Assembly: GCA_002723345.1 (NCBI GenBank)
Contig: PBNV01000011.1
Coordinates: 1-44,706, forward strand
Direction: 5' to 3'
Length of the DNA: 44,706 nt
Source of the DNA: Rhodospirillaceae bacterium
GTDB taxonomy: Bacteria > Pseudomonadota > Alphaproteobacteria > Rhodospirillales > UBA2165
Each line of letters starts with the position of its first letter. Position 1 is the first letter of the stretch. Below are positions 1 through 8,027 of this stretch, piece after piece. The notes beneath the pieces are model-generated. The model saw only the letters and a list, made by a program, of their open reading frames with translations, ran no database searches and was not told the DNA's origin. Made by a program: the position numbers and the translations under genes.

Positions 1-135
1 AAGGACCGGCAGAATTTTCTCCCGCGTCCGGTTCCAAACAACCACTTCATAGCCGGCCGCAAGAAGCCGTAAGATCATGGGCGCTCCCATCAGGCCAACC
101 CCGACATACCCGACTCTGGGTTTTGTATTCGTCAT
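1..135 (-). CDS. NAD(P)-dependent beta-hydroxyacid dehydrogenase, N-terminus only
   Basis: Only the first 45 codons lie in the window; the rest runs off the left edge. The start is the ATG at 133-135. The protein opens with a Rossmann glycine motif, VGYVGVGLMGAPM (residues 8-20), followed by VVVWNRT (31-37). That is the signature of the 6-phosphogluconate / 3-hydroxyisobutyrate dehydrogenase superfamily. The N-R pair after the second strand is often seen in members that prefer NADP; this is inference. The gene begins 2 bases after the stop of the dehydratase gene behind it, so the two are almost certainly co-transcribed. The substrate cannot be told from the N-terminus; 3-hydroxyisobutyrate, tartronate semialdehyde and other short hydroxyacids are all possible. 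Confidence 0.85.
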   Translation of the reverse strand, partial: MTNTKPRVGYVGVGLMGAPMILRLLAAGYEVVVWNRTREKILPVL

Positions 136-137
136 AG

Positions 138-1841
138 CTAAATCTCGCGCTCCCATTTTACATTACCTGAATGTGTTACAGCGCCACGATTAGCCGGTCC
201 GACTGTGGCAGCGTATTTTTGCAGTGCACCAGCCAACGAAGTAAAATCAGGGGGAGTCCAATCTTTTCGGCGAACCCTCAACTCTCCGTCGGTCAAATTA
301 ACACTGATAGTGCCGGCTTCAGCGTCGATGCGAATGATATCCCCCGTCTCGATCAACCCAATTGGACCGCCATCAGCCGCTTCGGGACAGGCATAGCCTA
401 TGCACATACCACGTGTGGCACCGGAAAATCTCCCATCTGTCAGAAGTGCGACTTCTTCACCCATGCCTTGACCATAGATCAGAGCCGTCACGCCCAGCAT
501 CTCCCGCATGCCAGGCCCCCCTTTGGGCCCCTCGTTCCGAATGACAATCACCGATCCGGGCGCATAATCTTTTGTGTGAATGATCTCCATGCAGGCCTCT
601 TCATTTTCGAACACAAGCGCCGGCCCCTCGTGAACAAGCTTTTTCAACCCAGCGACCTTCAAAAGCGCGCCGTCCGGGCACAAATTACCCTTCAAGACCA
701 CGAGGCCGCCCGTCTCCGATAGGGCCTCGTCGTTTCGCATCACTACTTGGCCGTCTGGTGGATTAGCATCGGCAACGCCATCAGAGAGTTTTTCGCCTGT
801 GATGGTAAGGCAATCGCCGTGCAAAAATCCACCTTCGAGCAACTCCTTCAAAATCACCGGAACACCACCAACCGCGAAAACATCCTTTGCGTGATAAAGG
901 CCACCGGGTCGGAGGTTGGCAATCAACGGCGTCCGTTGAAAAACATCCGCCACATCGTCTAACGTAAATTGGAGGCCGGCCTCATGTGCAATCGCCGGCA
1001 AATGCAACCCCGCATTCGTCGAGCCGCCAGTGGCAGCCACCACCGCAGCCGCATTTTCCAAAGACTTAATCGTCACTAGGTCTCGGGGTAACGGACCCTC
1101 TTCTTCGATGCCCTTCATAATTATCTGGCCCGCGCGCGCAGCCATCGGCTGTCGGGCTTCATCGACGTTTGAAATCATGGAGGATCCGAGTGGCGCGAGG
1201 CCCAGAGCCTCCGATACCATACCCATGGTATTGGCCGTAAACTGTCCAGCACATGCGCCAGTGGTCGGCAGACAGGCCCGCTCGAGTTCCTCCACTTCCT
1301 CTCTGGTCATGTCTTTGGTCATTAGAGCGCCGACCGCTTCGAATGCATCCAGTACACTGATGTCCTTGCCCCGCCAGGTCCCCGTTAGGGCACTACCGCC
1401 GAATAAAAAGACGGACGGTACATTACAACGCACCATGCCCATCATGAGGCCGGGCAGGTTCTTATCACAGCCGCCGATCCCGACGATACCATCATAGGCG
1501 TGGCCCCTCACCACCAATTCCACACTGTCGGCGATGACCTCCCGGGAAATCAGGGAAAATTTCATTCCTTGATGGTTCATAGATATGCCATCTGACACGG
1601 TAATTGTGGTGAATTCCCTAGGTGTACCGCCGGCGGCCGTGACACCTTCTTTCACCGCCGCAGATTGTGGTGTCAAATTCATGTTGCAGGGCGTCATTTC
1701 GCCAGCCGTCGTTACCACGCCCACAAATGGTTTAGCCATCGCCTCATCGTCTACTCCCATCGCTCGCATGAATGCCCTATGGGGGACCCTGTCTATACCG
1801 TCCGTGGTTATCCTGGATCTTAATTTTGGTTTACCGGCCAT
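138..1841 (-). CDS. ilvD: Dihydroxy-acid dehydratase (IlvD/Edd family)
   Basis: The 567-residue protein is an iron-sulfur dehydratase of the IlvD/Edd family. In the classical case it converts 2,3-dihydroxy-3-methylvalerate and 2,3-dihydroxyisovalerate to the 2-keto acids of isoleucine and valine synthesis. The three cluster cysteines are visible: C52 (TPCNMN), C125 in GGCDKNLPG with K127 (the metal-binding lysine position), and C197 in TTGACAGQ. The late motif GRFSGATRG is present. I place the start at the ATG at 1839-1841, preceded by AAAGAGGG; a TTG six codons earlier has no better site. The segment after GRFSGATRG reads GYACPEA instead of the usual GHVSPEA, and TNAGLHL replaces TNAVLHL, so this is a divergent member. 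With a beta-hydroxyacid dehydrogenase 2 bases downstream, a sugar-acid dehydratase role is an alternative. Confidence 0.88.
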   Translation of the reverse strand: MAGKPKLRSRITTDGIDRVPHRAFMRAMGVDDEAMAKPFVGVVTTAGEMTPCNMNLTPQSAAVKEGVTAAGGTPREFTTITVSDGISMNHQGMKFSLISREVIADSVELVVRGHAYDGIVGIGGCDKNLPGLMMGMVRCNVPSVFLFGGSALTGTWRGKDISVLDAFEAVGALMTKDMTREEVEELERACLPTTGACAGQFTANTMGMVSEALGLAPLGSSMISNVDEARQPMAARAGQIIMKGIEEEGPLPRDLVTIKSLENAAAVVAATGGSTNAGLHLPAIAHEAGLQFTLDDVADVFQRTPLIANLRPGGLYHAKDVFAVGGVPVILKELLEGGFLHGDCLTITGEKLSDGVADANPPDGQVVMRNDEALSETGGLVVLKGNLCPDGALLKVAGLKKLVHEGPALVFENEEACMEIIHTKDYAPGSVIVIRNEGPKGGPGMREMLGVTALIYGQGMGEEVALLTDGRFSGATRGMCIGYACPEAADGGPIGLIETGDIIRIDAEAGTISVNLTDGELRVRRKDWTPPDFTSLAGALQKYAATVGPANRGAVTHSGNVKWEREI

Positions 1842-2513
1842 ATGGACACCCTCTTTCAATCTTTAGCACCCTCGCCCGAGAGCTTCGCAAATATCGCAAG
1901 TAGGAGAAAGCCTTAACAGGCGGGACCTCACGCTTGTAACAAAATGCCAAATATTCTGTAATTGATCTGCTCCGGCGAGACCATCTACTAACGCTGGAAC
2001 CAAACGACATCAGAGGATCCAGATAATGCGCTCTAAAAACGAGATATCTCTGATGCTTATGGATTTTCGATATTCAAACACTGGTAGCGTTTTATGGATT
2101 AAATGCAAAAAACTGGACCATGTTGAACCTAAGGATGGCAGCGCCTCTAGACTTTGACAAAGTTAGGCACGGCATAGCTGTGCGCCACTAAACTATCGAA
2201 ATTTGTAATCTGGAACACCGAATATCGGCTACAGTTCAGGATATTACCCGGCGCCCGCCTTGACCAAAGACCTAGGAAAACTGTCGCACGCAAAGAGACG
2301 AATAGGGGGCAAACGGGCGAATGTTTAACGCCGACGGCAAAAAATGTCCTGGCCACGAGATACCCAGCGCACCTTCGCAGGCTCCTATAAGGTAAGGTGC
2401 CTTCCACCACAGTTGAACTCACCCGCGTTTGTCTGTATTTTTTTGGAAATCCTTATTTGCCAACCTTGTTGATTTAAACTCCGCAAGTGTCAAAACCATA
2501 AAGGAAGTCTTCC
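1842..2513. other. Intergenic region between divergent ilvD and deiodinase-like genes
   Basis: About 670 bases with no gene I can support. A hydrophobic 91-codon minus-strand frame at 2147-2422 has no recognisable family and no convincing start. The left end must hold the leader and promoter of ilvD (minus). The right end holds the ribosome-binding site AAAGGAAG for the plus-strand gene at 2514. I see no clear hairpin with a T-run, no tRNA and no pseudogene remains. Confidence 0.5.
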
Positions 2514-3350
2514 ATGCCAGACCAGCAACCAGCACAACCAATTTACAATAACAAACGTTTTAAAGTCAGCGATTATAACTTCGAAATGTTCATAGGTCCT
2601 CGTGCAGGGGATCAGGTAAAGGACTACACCCTTACCGATCTGAAAACGGGCGAAGACGTCAAACTCACGGACTTTAGCGGAAAATGGGTGGTCATCGAAA
2701 CCGGATCCTCCACCTGTTCCATGTACACCAAAAACATCCCTGACATGAAGGAAATCGTCGATGAGTTCCCGGACGTTGAATTCGTTATTGTGTATGTCAG
2801 GGAGGCGCATCCAGGAGAACGCATGGGTCCGCATCAAAATATGGAAGAAAAGCTGTCTGCAGCCAAACTCGTCGCTCCCCGTTACGGCGAACATCGGCGG
2901 GTACTGGTAGATAATTTGGATGGAGATTTCCACCGTGCCTATGGCGCAATGCCTAACGTAGTCTATGTCTTGCGTCCGGACGGAACAATTCATTACCGCT
3001 GTAATTGGGCTGCCCCAAGCCTAATTCGCGCGGCTCTAAAAGACCGGGGAAATTACCATACGCTCGAAAATGCTGATACTCTGACGCTCCGCGCAAGTCG
3101 GAAAAAGATGCACATGATTCGGACAATGTGGACTGGCGGGTTTATAGCACTATATGACTTCTTTAAGGGCGCACCCCTCACTTTGGCTAAGCACTACAAA
3201 ATCGACACCTACTACAATAAGCATGGCCGGTTCATCAATGATCCCTATGACAAACCAAGTGCACAAGAACTTGCTGAAATCATCAATGAGGCGGAAGAGC
3301 GTGCCCAGCGCGAGGGAAAAGGCCAAACCAGTCCTCAACCCGGAGAGTGA
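2514..3350 (+). CDS. Deiodinase-like thioredoxin-fold protein, cysteine form
   Basis: This 278-residue protein has a thioredoxin-like domain (about residues 25-190) resembling the iodothyronine deiodinase family (T4_deiodinase). Two family hallmarks are readable: the active-site segment ETGSSTCSMYT with C68, which corresponds to the G-S-x-T-U/C site of deiodinases, and the downstream VYVREAHPGE, matching the family's Y-x-x-E-A-H motif. Animal deiodinases carry selenocysteine at this site; here the codon is TGT/C for cysteine. Bacterial members are not expected to act on thyroid hormones; a peroxidase- or reductase-like redox role is inferred. The C-terminal 80 residues are charged and ungrouped. 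No signal peptide is seen, so it should be cytoplasmic. The ATG follows AAAGGAAG at a good distance. It is probably transcribed alone; a perfect inverted repeat follows the stop. Confidence 0.8.
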   Translation: MPDQQPAQPIYNNKRFKVSDYNFEMFIGPRAGDQVKDYTLTDLKTGEDVKLTDFSGKWVVIETGSSTCSMYTKNIPDMKEIVDEFPDVEFVIVYVREAHPGERMGPHQNMEEKLSAAKLVAPRYGEHRRVLVDNLDGDFHRAYGAMPNVVYVLRPDGTIHYRCNWAAPSLIRAALKDRGNYHTLENADTLTLRASRKKMHMIRTMWTGGFIALYDFFKGAPLTLAKHYKIDTYYNKHGRFINDPYDKPSAQELAEIINEAEERAQREGKGQTSPQPGE

Positions 3351-3359
3351 CCGGTTTTG

Positions 3360-3402
3360 ACCCCACCGCGCGACCGGGACACCGGTTTGTGCTAGGTGGG
3401 GT
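3360..3402. other. Nested inverted repeat after deiodinase-like gene
   Basis: ACCCCACC (3360-3367) is perfectly complementary to GGTGGGGT (3395-3402). Between them sits a second small stem, ACCGG (3373-3377) with CCGGT (3382-3386) around a GACA loop. It begins 9 bases after the stop of the preceding gene. There is no T-run on either side, so it is not a standard intrinsic terminator; it could stabilise a 3' end or act as a rho-independent-like pause site. Function is inference. Confidence 0.5.
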
Positions 3403-3428
3403 GAACGCGGCTTGAGTCGCTCGATGTT

Positions 3429-4091
3429 ATGAACAACGCTCACTCTTCTTTCGTCGGTACAGACGGCACCTGGGTCGAGGTCCTGAAACCGCCACAACAG
3501 AACTCATCGGCCAGGCCGGCTCTTTTTTTGGACCGGGACGGCACCATAGTGGAAGAAGTTCTCTATCTCCACCGTCCCGAAGAAATGGCACTCATACCGG
3601 GTGCAGCAGATACCATAATCGCTGCCAACACGAAAAATATTCCTGTCATCATCGTCACCAATCAAGCGGGAATCGGACGAGGATACTATGGATGGGACGA
3701 CTTTATAGCCGTTCAGGCCTGTATGATGGAGGAGTTAAACGACCTCGGCGCCCAGATTGACGCGGTCTTTGCCTGCCCTTTTCATGTTAATGGTAAGGGT
3801 CCCTTTATCCATCCGGATCATCCAAACCGGAAACCGAATGCCGGCATGCTCTTACAGGCGGCGGCTAAGTTACAGATAGATCTGACGCGCTCCTGGATTG
3901 CAGGCGACCGAGCCTCGGACGTAGGCGCAGGACTTGCCGCCGGATGCGCAGGCGGTATTCATCTCCGCACGGGACATGGAAATTCTGAAGAAGAAGCGTC
4001 TGCTGCAATCGGCTATGGCTCTGCGGCCTATCCCGTAAAGGAAGCCGCGTCCATTGCTGGTTTGACAGAGATCATCCCGATTTTAGGCTGA
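3429..4091 (+). CDS. HAD-IIIA phosphatase, GmhB/HisB-N-like
   Basis: A 220-residue HAD-superfamily phosphatase. The motifs are: I, FLDRDGTI with D35 and D37; II, VTNQAGIGRGYY; the lysine motif RKPNAGM; and III, GDRASDVGAG. Order and spacing match D-glycero-D-manno-heptose 1,7-bisphosphate 7-phosphatase (GmhB) and the histidinol-phosphatase domain of HisB. GmhB acts in making the heptose precursors of lipopolysaccharide. The GmhB zinc loop is normally C-x-H ... C-x-C before RKP. Here it reads CPFH ... HPDHPNRKP, so the second pair of cysteines is replaced by histidines. There is also a 30-residue N-terminal extension. No other heptose genes are nearby, so the substrate is uncertain. The start has only a weak ribosome-binding site. 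Confidence 0.78.
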   Translation: MNNAHSSFVGTDGTWVEVLKPPQQNSSARPALFLDRDGTIVEEVLYLHRPEEMALIPGAADTIIAANTKNIPVIIVTNQAGIGRGYYGWDDFIAVQACMMEELNDLGAQIDAVFACPFHVNGKGPFIHPDHPNRKPNAGMLLQAAAKLQIDLTRSWIAGDRASDVGAGLAAGCAGGIHLRTGHGNSEEEASAAIGYGSAAYPVKEAASIAGLTEIIPILG

Positions 4092-4152
4092 TATCACCGT
4101 TCCGTCTGATTTTTTTGTTTCCACTAAGATGCGCTTCAAAAATCCGGCGAAA

Positions 4153-4476
4153 TTAGATTTTATATTCGATCTCCGTGACACGAACTTCCTCGTTACTAAT
4201 GTTTTTCGCGTTATGCTCCATCGGTGCCGAATATCCTGCCGTATGGCCATCTTTGTAGTCGATCACATTTACAGTTCCATCCCTATTTTCCAGCCGAAGC
4301 TGGCCACTTGATTGCTGGATCGTCACATAATCGTGGGTATGACGATGCCATCCGGTTTCTGTGCCGGGCGGGAACCGCCATTGAGTGATCCTCGTTTTCT
4401 CATCCTCAAACATCACCACTCGCTCAGCCTCTGCTGTCTCTCTCCGAGCCTCCCGGTCTTCCAGTGCAACTGACAT
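4153..4476 (-). CDS. Small cupin-domain protein
   Basis: A 107-residue single-domain cupin. The metal-binding motif is visible around residues 40-50 as GTETGWHRHTHDYVTI, with H44, H46 and H48 as probable ligands; the second cupin motif with its histidine (MEHNAKN) lies near residues 86-92. The start ATG has an excellent ribosome-binding site, GGAGGGG, 4 bases upstream. It lies 67 bases downstream of the 3-hydroxyacyl-CoA dehydrogenase-like gene and on the same strand, so it is probably the last gene of that operon. Small cupins of this type are often isomerases, dioxygenases or sensor domains; the reaction here is unknown. It is convergent with the HAD phosphatase gene. Confidence 0.72.
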   Translation of the reverse strand: MSVALEDREARRETAEAERVVMFEDEKTRITQWRFPPGTETGWHRHTHDYVTIQQSSGQLRLENRDGTVNVIDYKDGHTAGYSAPMEHNAKNISNEEVRVTEIEYKI

Positions 4477-4543
4477 TTACCCCTCCAAGTTTTCGTTATA
4501 AAGAATTTGAACACCGTTTGCGCGTAGTCAACGCATGGCAAAT

Positions 4544-5524
4544 TTATTCTCTATTCTGCGCGGGTTGCGGCATAAGATCTAGATGCTTGAGAAGTGCCAC
4601 AAAAGTCGAGAGTTTCTCCGTCCGATACGCATCCACGTCCAGGCCCGAAAAGTCATACATACCCCTCCCAGTTTTAATACCTAGATGCCCCTCCTCCATC
4701 AACTTATCTACGATCGGAGGCGCCTGGTAACGCTCCCCCAACTCCGCGGACAAGTATCGGTTGGCGTAATATAAAATATCGAGCCCGCCCCAATCCACGA
4801 ATTCCAGAGGTCCCATAGTGGCAAACCGAAGGCCGAAGCCGCAGCGGACTGCGCTATCGATATCCTCAGCCGTGGCAACACCCTGCTCGACCATCCGACA
4901 GGCTTCGCTCATCACTAGGGATTGAAGCCTAGGCACGATATAGCCTGGCGCAGCCTTGCACCGCACTGGCACCTTCCCGACGTCCTTTAATAAGTCAATA
5001 AACCGACTTGTGACGGCTTCTTCTGTTTGATCACTTGGGCTCACCTCAACAAGCGGAATCAGATAGGCGGGGTTCAAAAAGTGCGCATTCATAAAATGTG
5101 ACGGACGTAGGCTAAATTCTGCCAGCGTAGTGGACAATATTGTTGATGTCGTCGAGGCCAGAACCCCCTGTGGTTTCATGATCTTACTGACACGACCGAT
5201 GGCATCTTTTTTTGCTTCCAGGGTTTCCGGTACACCTTCAAACACATAATCCGCCTCGGAGAGACAGTCCTCGGCATCAGCAACGGGAATACCCGTCACC
5301 CTCGTCAACGTGGCTGCCGCATCATCTTTGGTTAAAACATTTAAAGATATTAAGAAATCCAGGTTTTCCTTAATTTCTCCTTTAGCATCGGCGAGTAGTA
5401 CCTCCGACTCTCTCGCTGGCCTTTCCTTGAAATCCACAATCTTCACATCATAACCCGCATAAGCGAAGACATGTGCGATTCCACGGCCCATCCGACCAGC
5501 GCCGAGGGAGACAATTTTGGTCAT
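4544..5524 (-). CDS. 3-hydroxyacyl-CoA dehydrogenase family protein
   Basis: A 326-residue NAD-dependent dehydrogenase with the two-domain 3HCDH layout. The Rossmann fingerprint is GAGRMGRG at residues 8-15, with an acidic residue (D31) ending the second strand, which favours NAD. The catalytic region NAHFLNPAYLIPLVE holds H148 and E160; the family consensus is HFFNPxxxMxLVE. A helical C-terminal domain (about 190-300) ends with the usual GIKTGRGMYD. Members act on 3-hydroxybutyryl-CoA, L-carnitine, L-gulonate or related 3-hydroxy acids. Its ATG overlaps the stop of the opine-type dehydrogenase in an ATGA arrangement (5521-5524), so the two are translationally coupled. That pairing suggests catabolism of a hydroxylated or amino compound rather than bulk beta-oxidation; this is inference. 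Confidence 0.85.
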   Translation of the reverse strand: MTKIVSLGAGRMGRGIAHVFAYAGYDVKIVDFKERPARESEVLLADAKGEIKENLDFLISLNVLTKDDAAATLTRVTGIPVADAEDCLSEADYVFEGVPETLEAKKDAIGRVSKIMKPQGVLASTTSTILSTTLAEFSLRPSHFMNAHFLNPAYLIPLVEVSPSDQTEEAVTSRFIDLLKDVGKVPVRCKAAPGYIVPRLQSLVMSEACRMVEQGVATAEDIDSAVRCGFGLRFATMGPLEFVDWGGLDILYYANRYLSAELGERYQAPPIVDKLMEEGHLGIKTGRGMYDFSGLDVDAYRTEKLSTFVALLKHLDLMPQPAQNRE

Positions 5525-6609
5525 GCCACAAACCCATCTTGGAGAAGGGCTCGAAGTTCATTAACAGACAGAGCGTCCAGTGCTAGGCTTTCGAGCGTCC
5601 GACCAGAAGCCCGCAGGTCCTCACCAGTGATACCCGAAGCAATCGATAAAAAACCATTCACAAGAGGCAATGGCGTTCCCGTCAGATCGCCGAGAGACGA
5701 CAAAAAGGACAAGCCAAGCGCACTATCCTCCCGCATGTACCTGTGCGACAATAAATCTATATTCTCCCGCCAATCGCCACTATCAGTCAATTTCTCATGA
5801 GATGAGTCACCGTACATCCACTCTTCCGCGTCATCATCATAGTGATCCGAGAGAGGAAAATGTGGCGCTCCATATCCAAGCGCCTCTCGAAGTTTTACAC
5901 GCTCCTGATCTAACGCGTCGGTAACTCGGCGAATGGATGAAACGGTTCCTTCATTATGAATATCCCAAGTCTCAAAATGTTCAAGCGGCCCGGCATTCAT
6001 CATGATCAATGGGGGATGGATGATGGGACCAGCGTTCATTAATGCGCCATCGAGCGCGTCCTTCAAGGGCTCCACGCCAGAATAGACTCTTGAAATGACT
6101 GACAAAGCACGATCACTGGCCCGAGCTGGGAAGACGCCTGTTGGCAATCGCGTGGCATACACACTAACCCTAACATGATCTTCCGTTTGTTTCCGGGCCA
6201 GATAGGGCAACGTCCCCGTCTCTGCAAAAGCCACCTGAGCGGTATTGCCGGAGTCCGCCAACGCTTTTGCAAAAATGTAAGTCCCAAACGTAGCGGGTGG
6301 AATATATACGACCTGGCCATCCTCAAAATGGGGAGCAATCATCTTCGCAAGTGTCAGATGAACCGTGCAAGGAAGGGGTATAACAACAAGTTCCGCCCCG
6401 GCAATAGCCTCCCTCAAATCCAGGGTCGGCAAATGGATAGCTACGTCTCGTGTTCCGAGGTGGTCAGTAAGTTTTAATTTTCTATTATCTAAAACTGATC
6501 GAAACACATTGGCATTCTGGCGCCAGAGCCGAACAGCGTGTCCCTTATCCGCAAATTCCGATGCTGCTGCATAACACCCATGCCCGCCGCCGATCACTGC
6601 GATATCCAT
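5521..6609 (-). CDS. Octopine/nopaline dehydrogenase family protein
   Basis: A 362-residue enzyme with an N-terminal Rossmann domain (GGGHGCYAA at residues 7-15) and an opine-dehydrogenase C-terminal domain. The family segment around residues 190-225 reads NAGPIIHPP ... MNAGPLE, with the conserved N and H residues of octopine/nopaline dehydrogenases. Such enzymes reversibly join or split an amino acid and a keto acid using NAD(P)H. The start ATG follows AGAGGTAAGTA. It is the first gene of a minus-strand operon with the 3HCDH-like gene (4-base overlap) and the cupin. About 200 bases upstream is an NMT1/THI5-like binding protein gene on the same strand. The whole set may take up and degrade a secondary-amine compound; substrate unknown. 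Confidence 0.82.
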   Translation of the reverse strand: MDIAVIGGGHGCYAAASEFADKGHAVRLWRQNANVFRSVLDNRKLKLTDHLGTRDVAIHLPTLDLREAIAGAELVVIPLPCTVHLTLAKMIAPHFEDGQVVYIPPATFGTYIFAKALADSGNTAQVAFAETGTLPYLARKQTEDHVRVSVYATRLPTGVFPARASDRALSVISRVYSGVEPLKDALDGALMNAGPIIHPPLIMMNAGPLEHFETWDIHNEGTVSSIRRVTDALDQERVKLREALGYGAPHFPLSDHYDDDAEEWMYGDSSHEKLTDSGDWRENIDLLSHRYMREDSALGLSFLSSLGDLTGTPLPLVNGFLSIASGITGEDLRASGRTLESLALDALSVNELRALLQDGFVA

Positions 6610-6815
6610 TACTTACCTCTAAAAAGGTCCGTCAGACTGTGTTTAGACCAATGATATAACTTTGGACATGAAGAATACAGTTTTTGCCGGCACAGTCGCT
6701 CAGACTCGTGGCTTTGCCCCCTATATTAAGCCCGATAGGTCAAGTTGGAAAATCTGTTCTTACAAAATGCTCACTCGCATCGATAACCCGCATGCGACTG
6801 CCCAATGTTCTCCAA

Positions 6816-7697
6816 TTATTCGGCAGCATCCAAGCGATAGGTTGCAGCGGTGTAGCTATTGGCTCCAAGGTCGCCATCTGGAAAAATGTCCCGCTCTGAC
6901 ACCCAGTCCCGCGACTCGTTAAACATCAACTCCGAGTATTTTTCGAAAACGATCCTCTCGCCAGGTCCAAAGTATCTCACATCCATCTGATCGCGGAATC
7001 TCTCAGGAAATTCCCTCTTGTAGTAATGCGTATAAAGTTCAGGTCGAAGATCGATGTCACACTGTGCCCGCCTTAATGCAGCGTAATATTTTTTAATCTG
7101 ACTTGGATCAGGATCGCCCGTAATCATTCCTGCCATCATGAATGTAGTATCTAATAATTTTCTAAACCCAAGTTGATCCAAAAAATAATACGGCCCGCTG
7201 AACAAACTGGCTGCCGGCACATCACCGTCAATAAGTTTCTCCATCCGTGCAAATAGAAGACCATCATTGTAAGAGAGATTAATTTGATCTCGCCCAAGAT
7301 ATTGTTCCATCGCCTGGATCGTCGAGTAGTGACTGCCCGATTGATAACCAACAGAGATTGGCACGCCTGCAAGATCATCTGGCGTTTTTATGCCCGAATC
7401 TGGATGCACATAGATCGCGCATGGGGACACCGAATATGCGTCCGCGTATAACTTGCCATGACCAGAAGCGGCCGCGACATTGACAGTCCAATGGCACGCA
7501 GCACTAACATCGCAGCTGCGTCCTGCCTCAAAGGTTTGATATGCGCCTACCTTGTCCCCAAGATCATGTTTCTTTCCACCCTTGGATAACAGGCTCTCAT
7601 TAAAAACGTAATCGAGTTCCTCGTCCGCGAAGTATCCTTTTTCTTCTGCGACCCATTCATGAAGCCTAAAGTGAGGCGCAATTACGAACTTTTCCAT
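6816..7697 (-). CDS. NMT1/THI5-like substrate-binding protein without signal peptide
   Basis: A 293-residue protein of the periplasmic-binding-protein-like II fold, NMT1/SsuA/THI5 type. Typical features are the opening RLHEWVAEEKGYF (approach of substrate and 'gets closer to ligand' helix), the domain hinge segment IKTPDDLAGVPISVGYQSGSH near the middle (positions given only approximately) and the helical C-terminal lobe. I choose the ATG at 7695-7697 because it is preceded by GGAGAGGTAAA; an upstream frame extension to 7778 lacks a site. From this start there is no signal peptide or lipobox, unlike transporter binding proteins, and no permease or ATPase gene of the same family is nearby. It may therefore be a cytoplasmic enzyme or sensor of the family. 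It precedes the opine dehydrogenase operon by 206 bases. Confidence 0.72.
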   Translation of the reverse strand: MEKFVIAPHFRLHEWVAEEKGYFADEELDYVFNESLLSKGGKKHDLGDKVGAYQTFEAGRSCDVSAACHWTVNVAAASGHGKLYADAYSVSPCAIYVHPDSGIKTPDDLAGVPISVGYQSGSHYSTIQAMEQYLGRDQINLSYNDGLLFARMEKLIDGDVPAASLFSGPYYFLDQLGFRKLLDTTFMMAGMITGDPDPSQIKKYYAALRRAQCDIDLRPELYTHYYKREFPERFRDQMDVRYFGPGERIVFEKYSELMFNESRDWVSERDIFPDGDLGANSYTAATYRLDAAE

Positions 7698-8027
7698 TTT
7701 ACCTCTCCATCCTGTCGGCGTGTGGTGTGCTAGCTTACCGGTAAAACAATGTTTAATTATGGAAACTTTTAAGTTCATTAATCATTACAGAATAGTAGCA
7801 TTTATAGCCAGCCCTAAATCAAGCTTTTTCACCCGAGAGCGGATTACTTTACCAAAGTTCATAATGGCACTCTCTCGGTTTAAGGGTATAGAAAACTCGA
7901 ACACCGGGTGACTTTTTGAGCTTTAGGGCGATTAAGATTATCCTGCCAGGATCTCAACCCAAAAGAATTAAAGTACGGGTCCACGCCACCGTTTAGCGTA
8001 GTTCAACCCACGGCAAAGGTGAGAACA
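7698..8027. other. AT-richer intergenic stretch
   Basis: About 330 bases between the end of the AhpD-like gene and the start of the NMT1-like gene, both on the minus strand. The right-hand part is downstream of the AhpD-like stop and the left-hand part must hold the promoter of the NMT1-like gene. I see no gene, no terminator with a T-run and no repeat that I can support. Confidence 0.4.

Noticed and set aside
2147..2422. 91-codon minus-strand open frame in the ilvD/deiodinase gap
   Set aside because: Hydrophobic, irregular composition, no family pattern and no clear ribosome-binding site.
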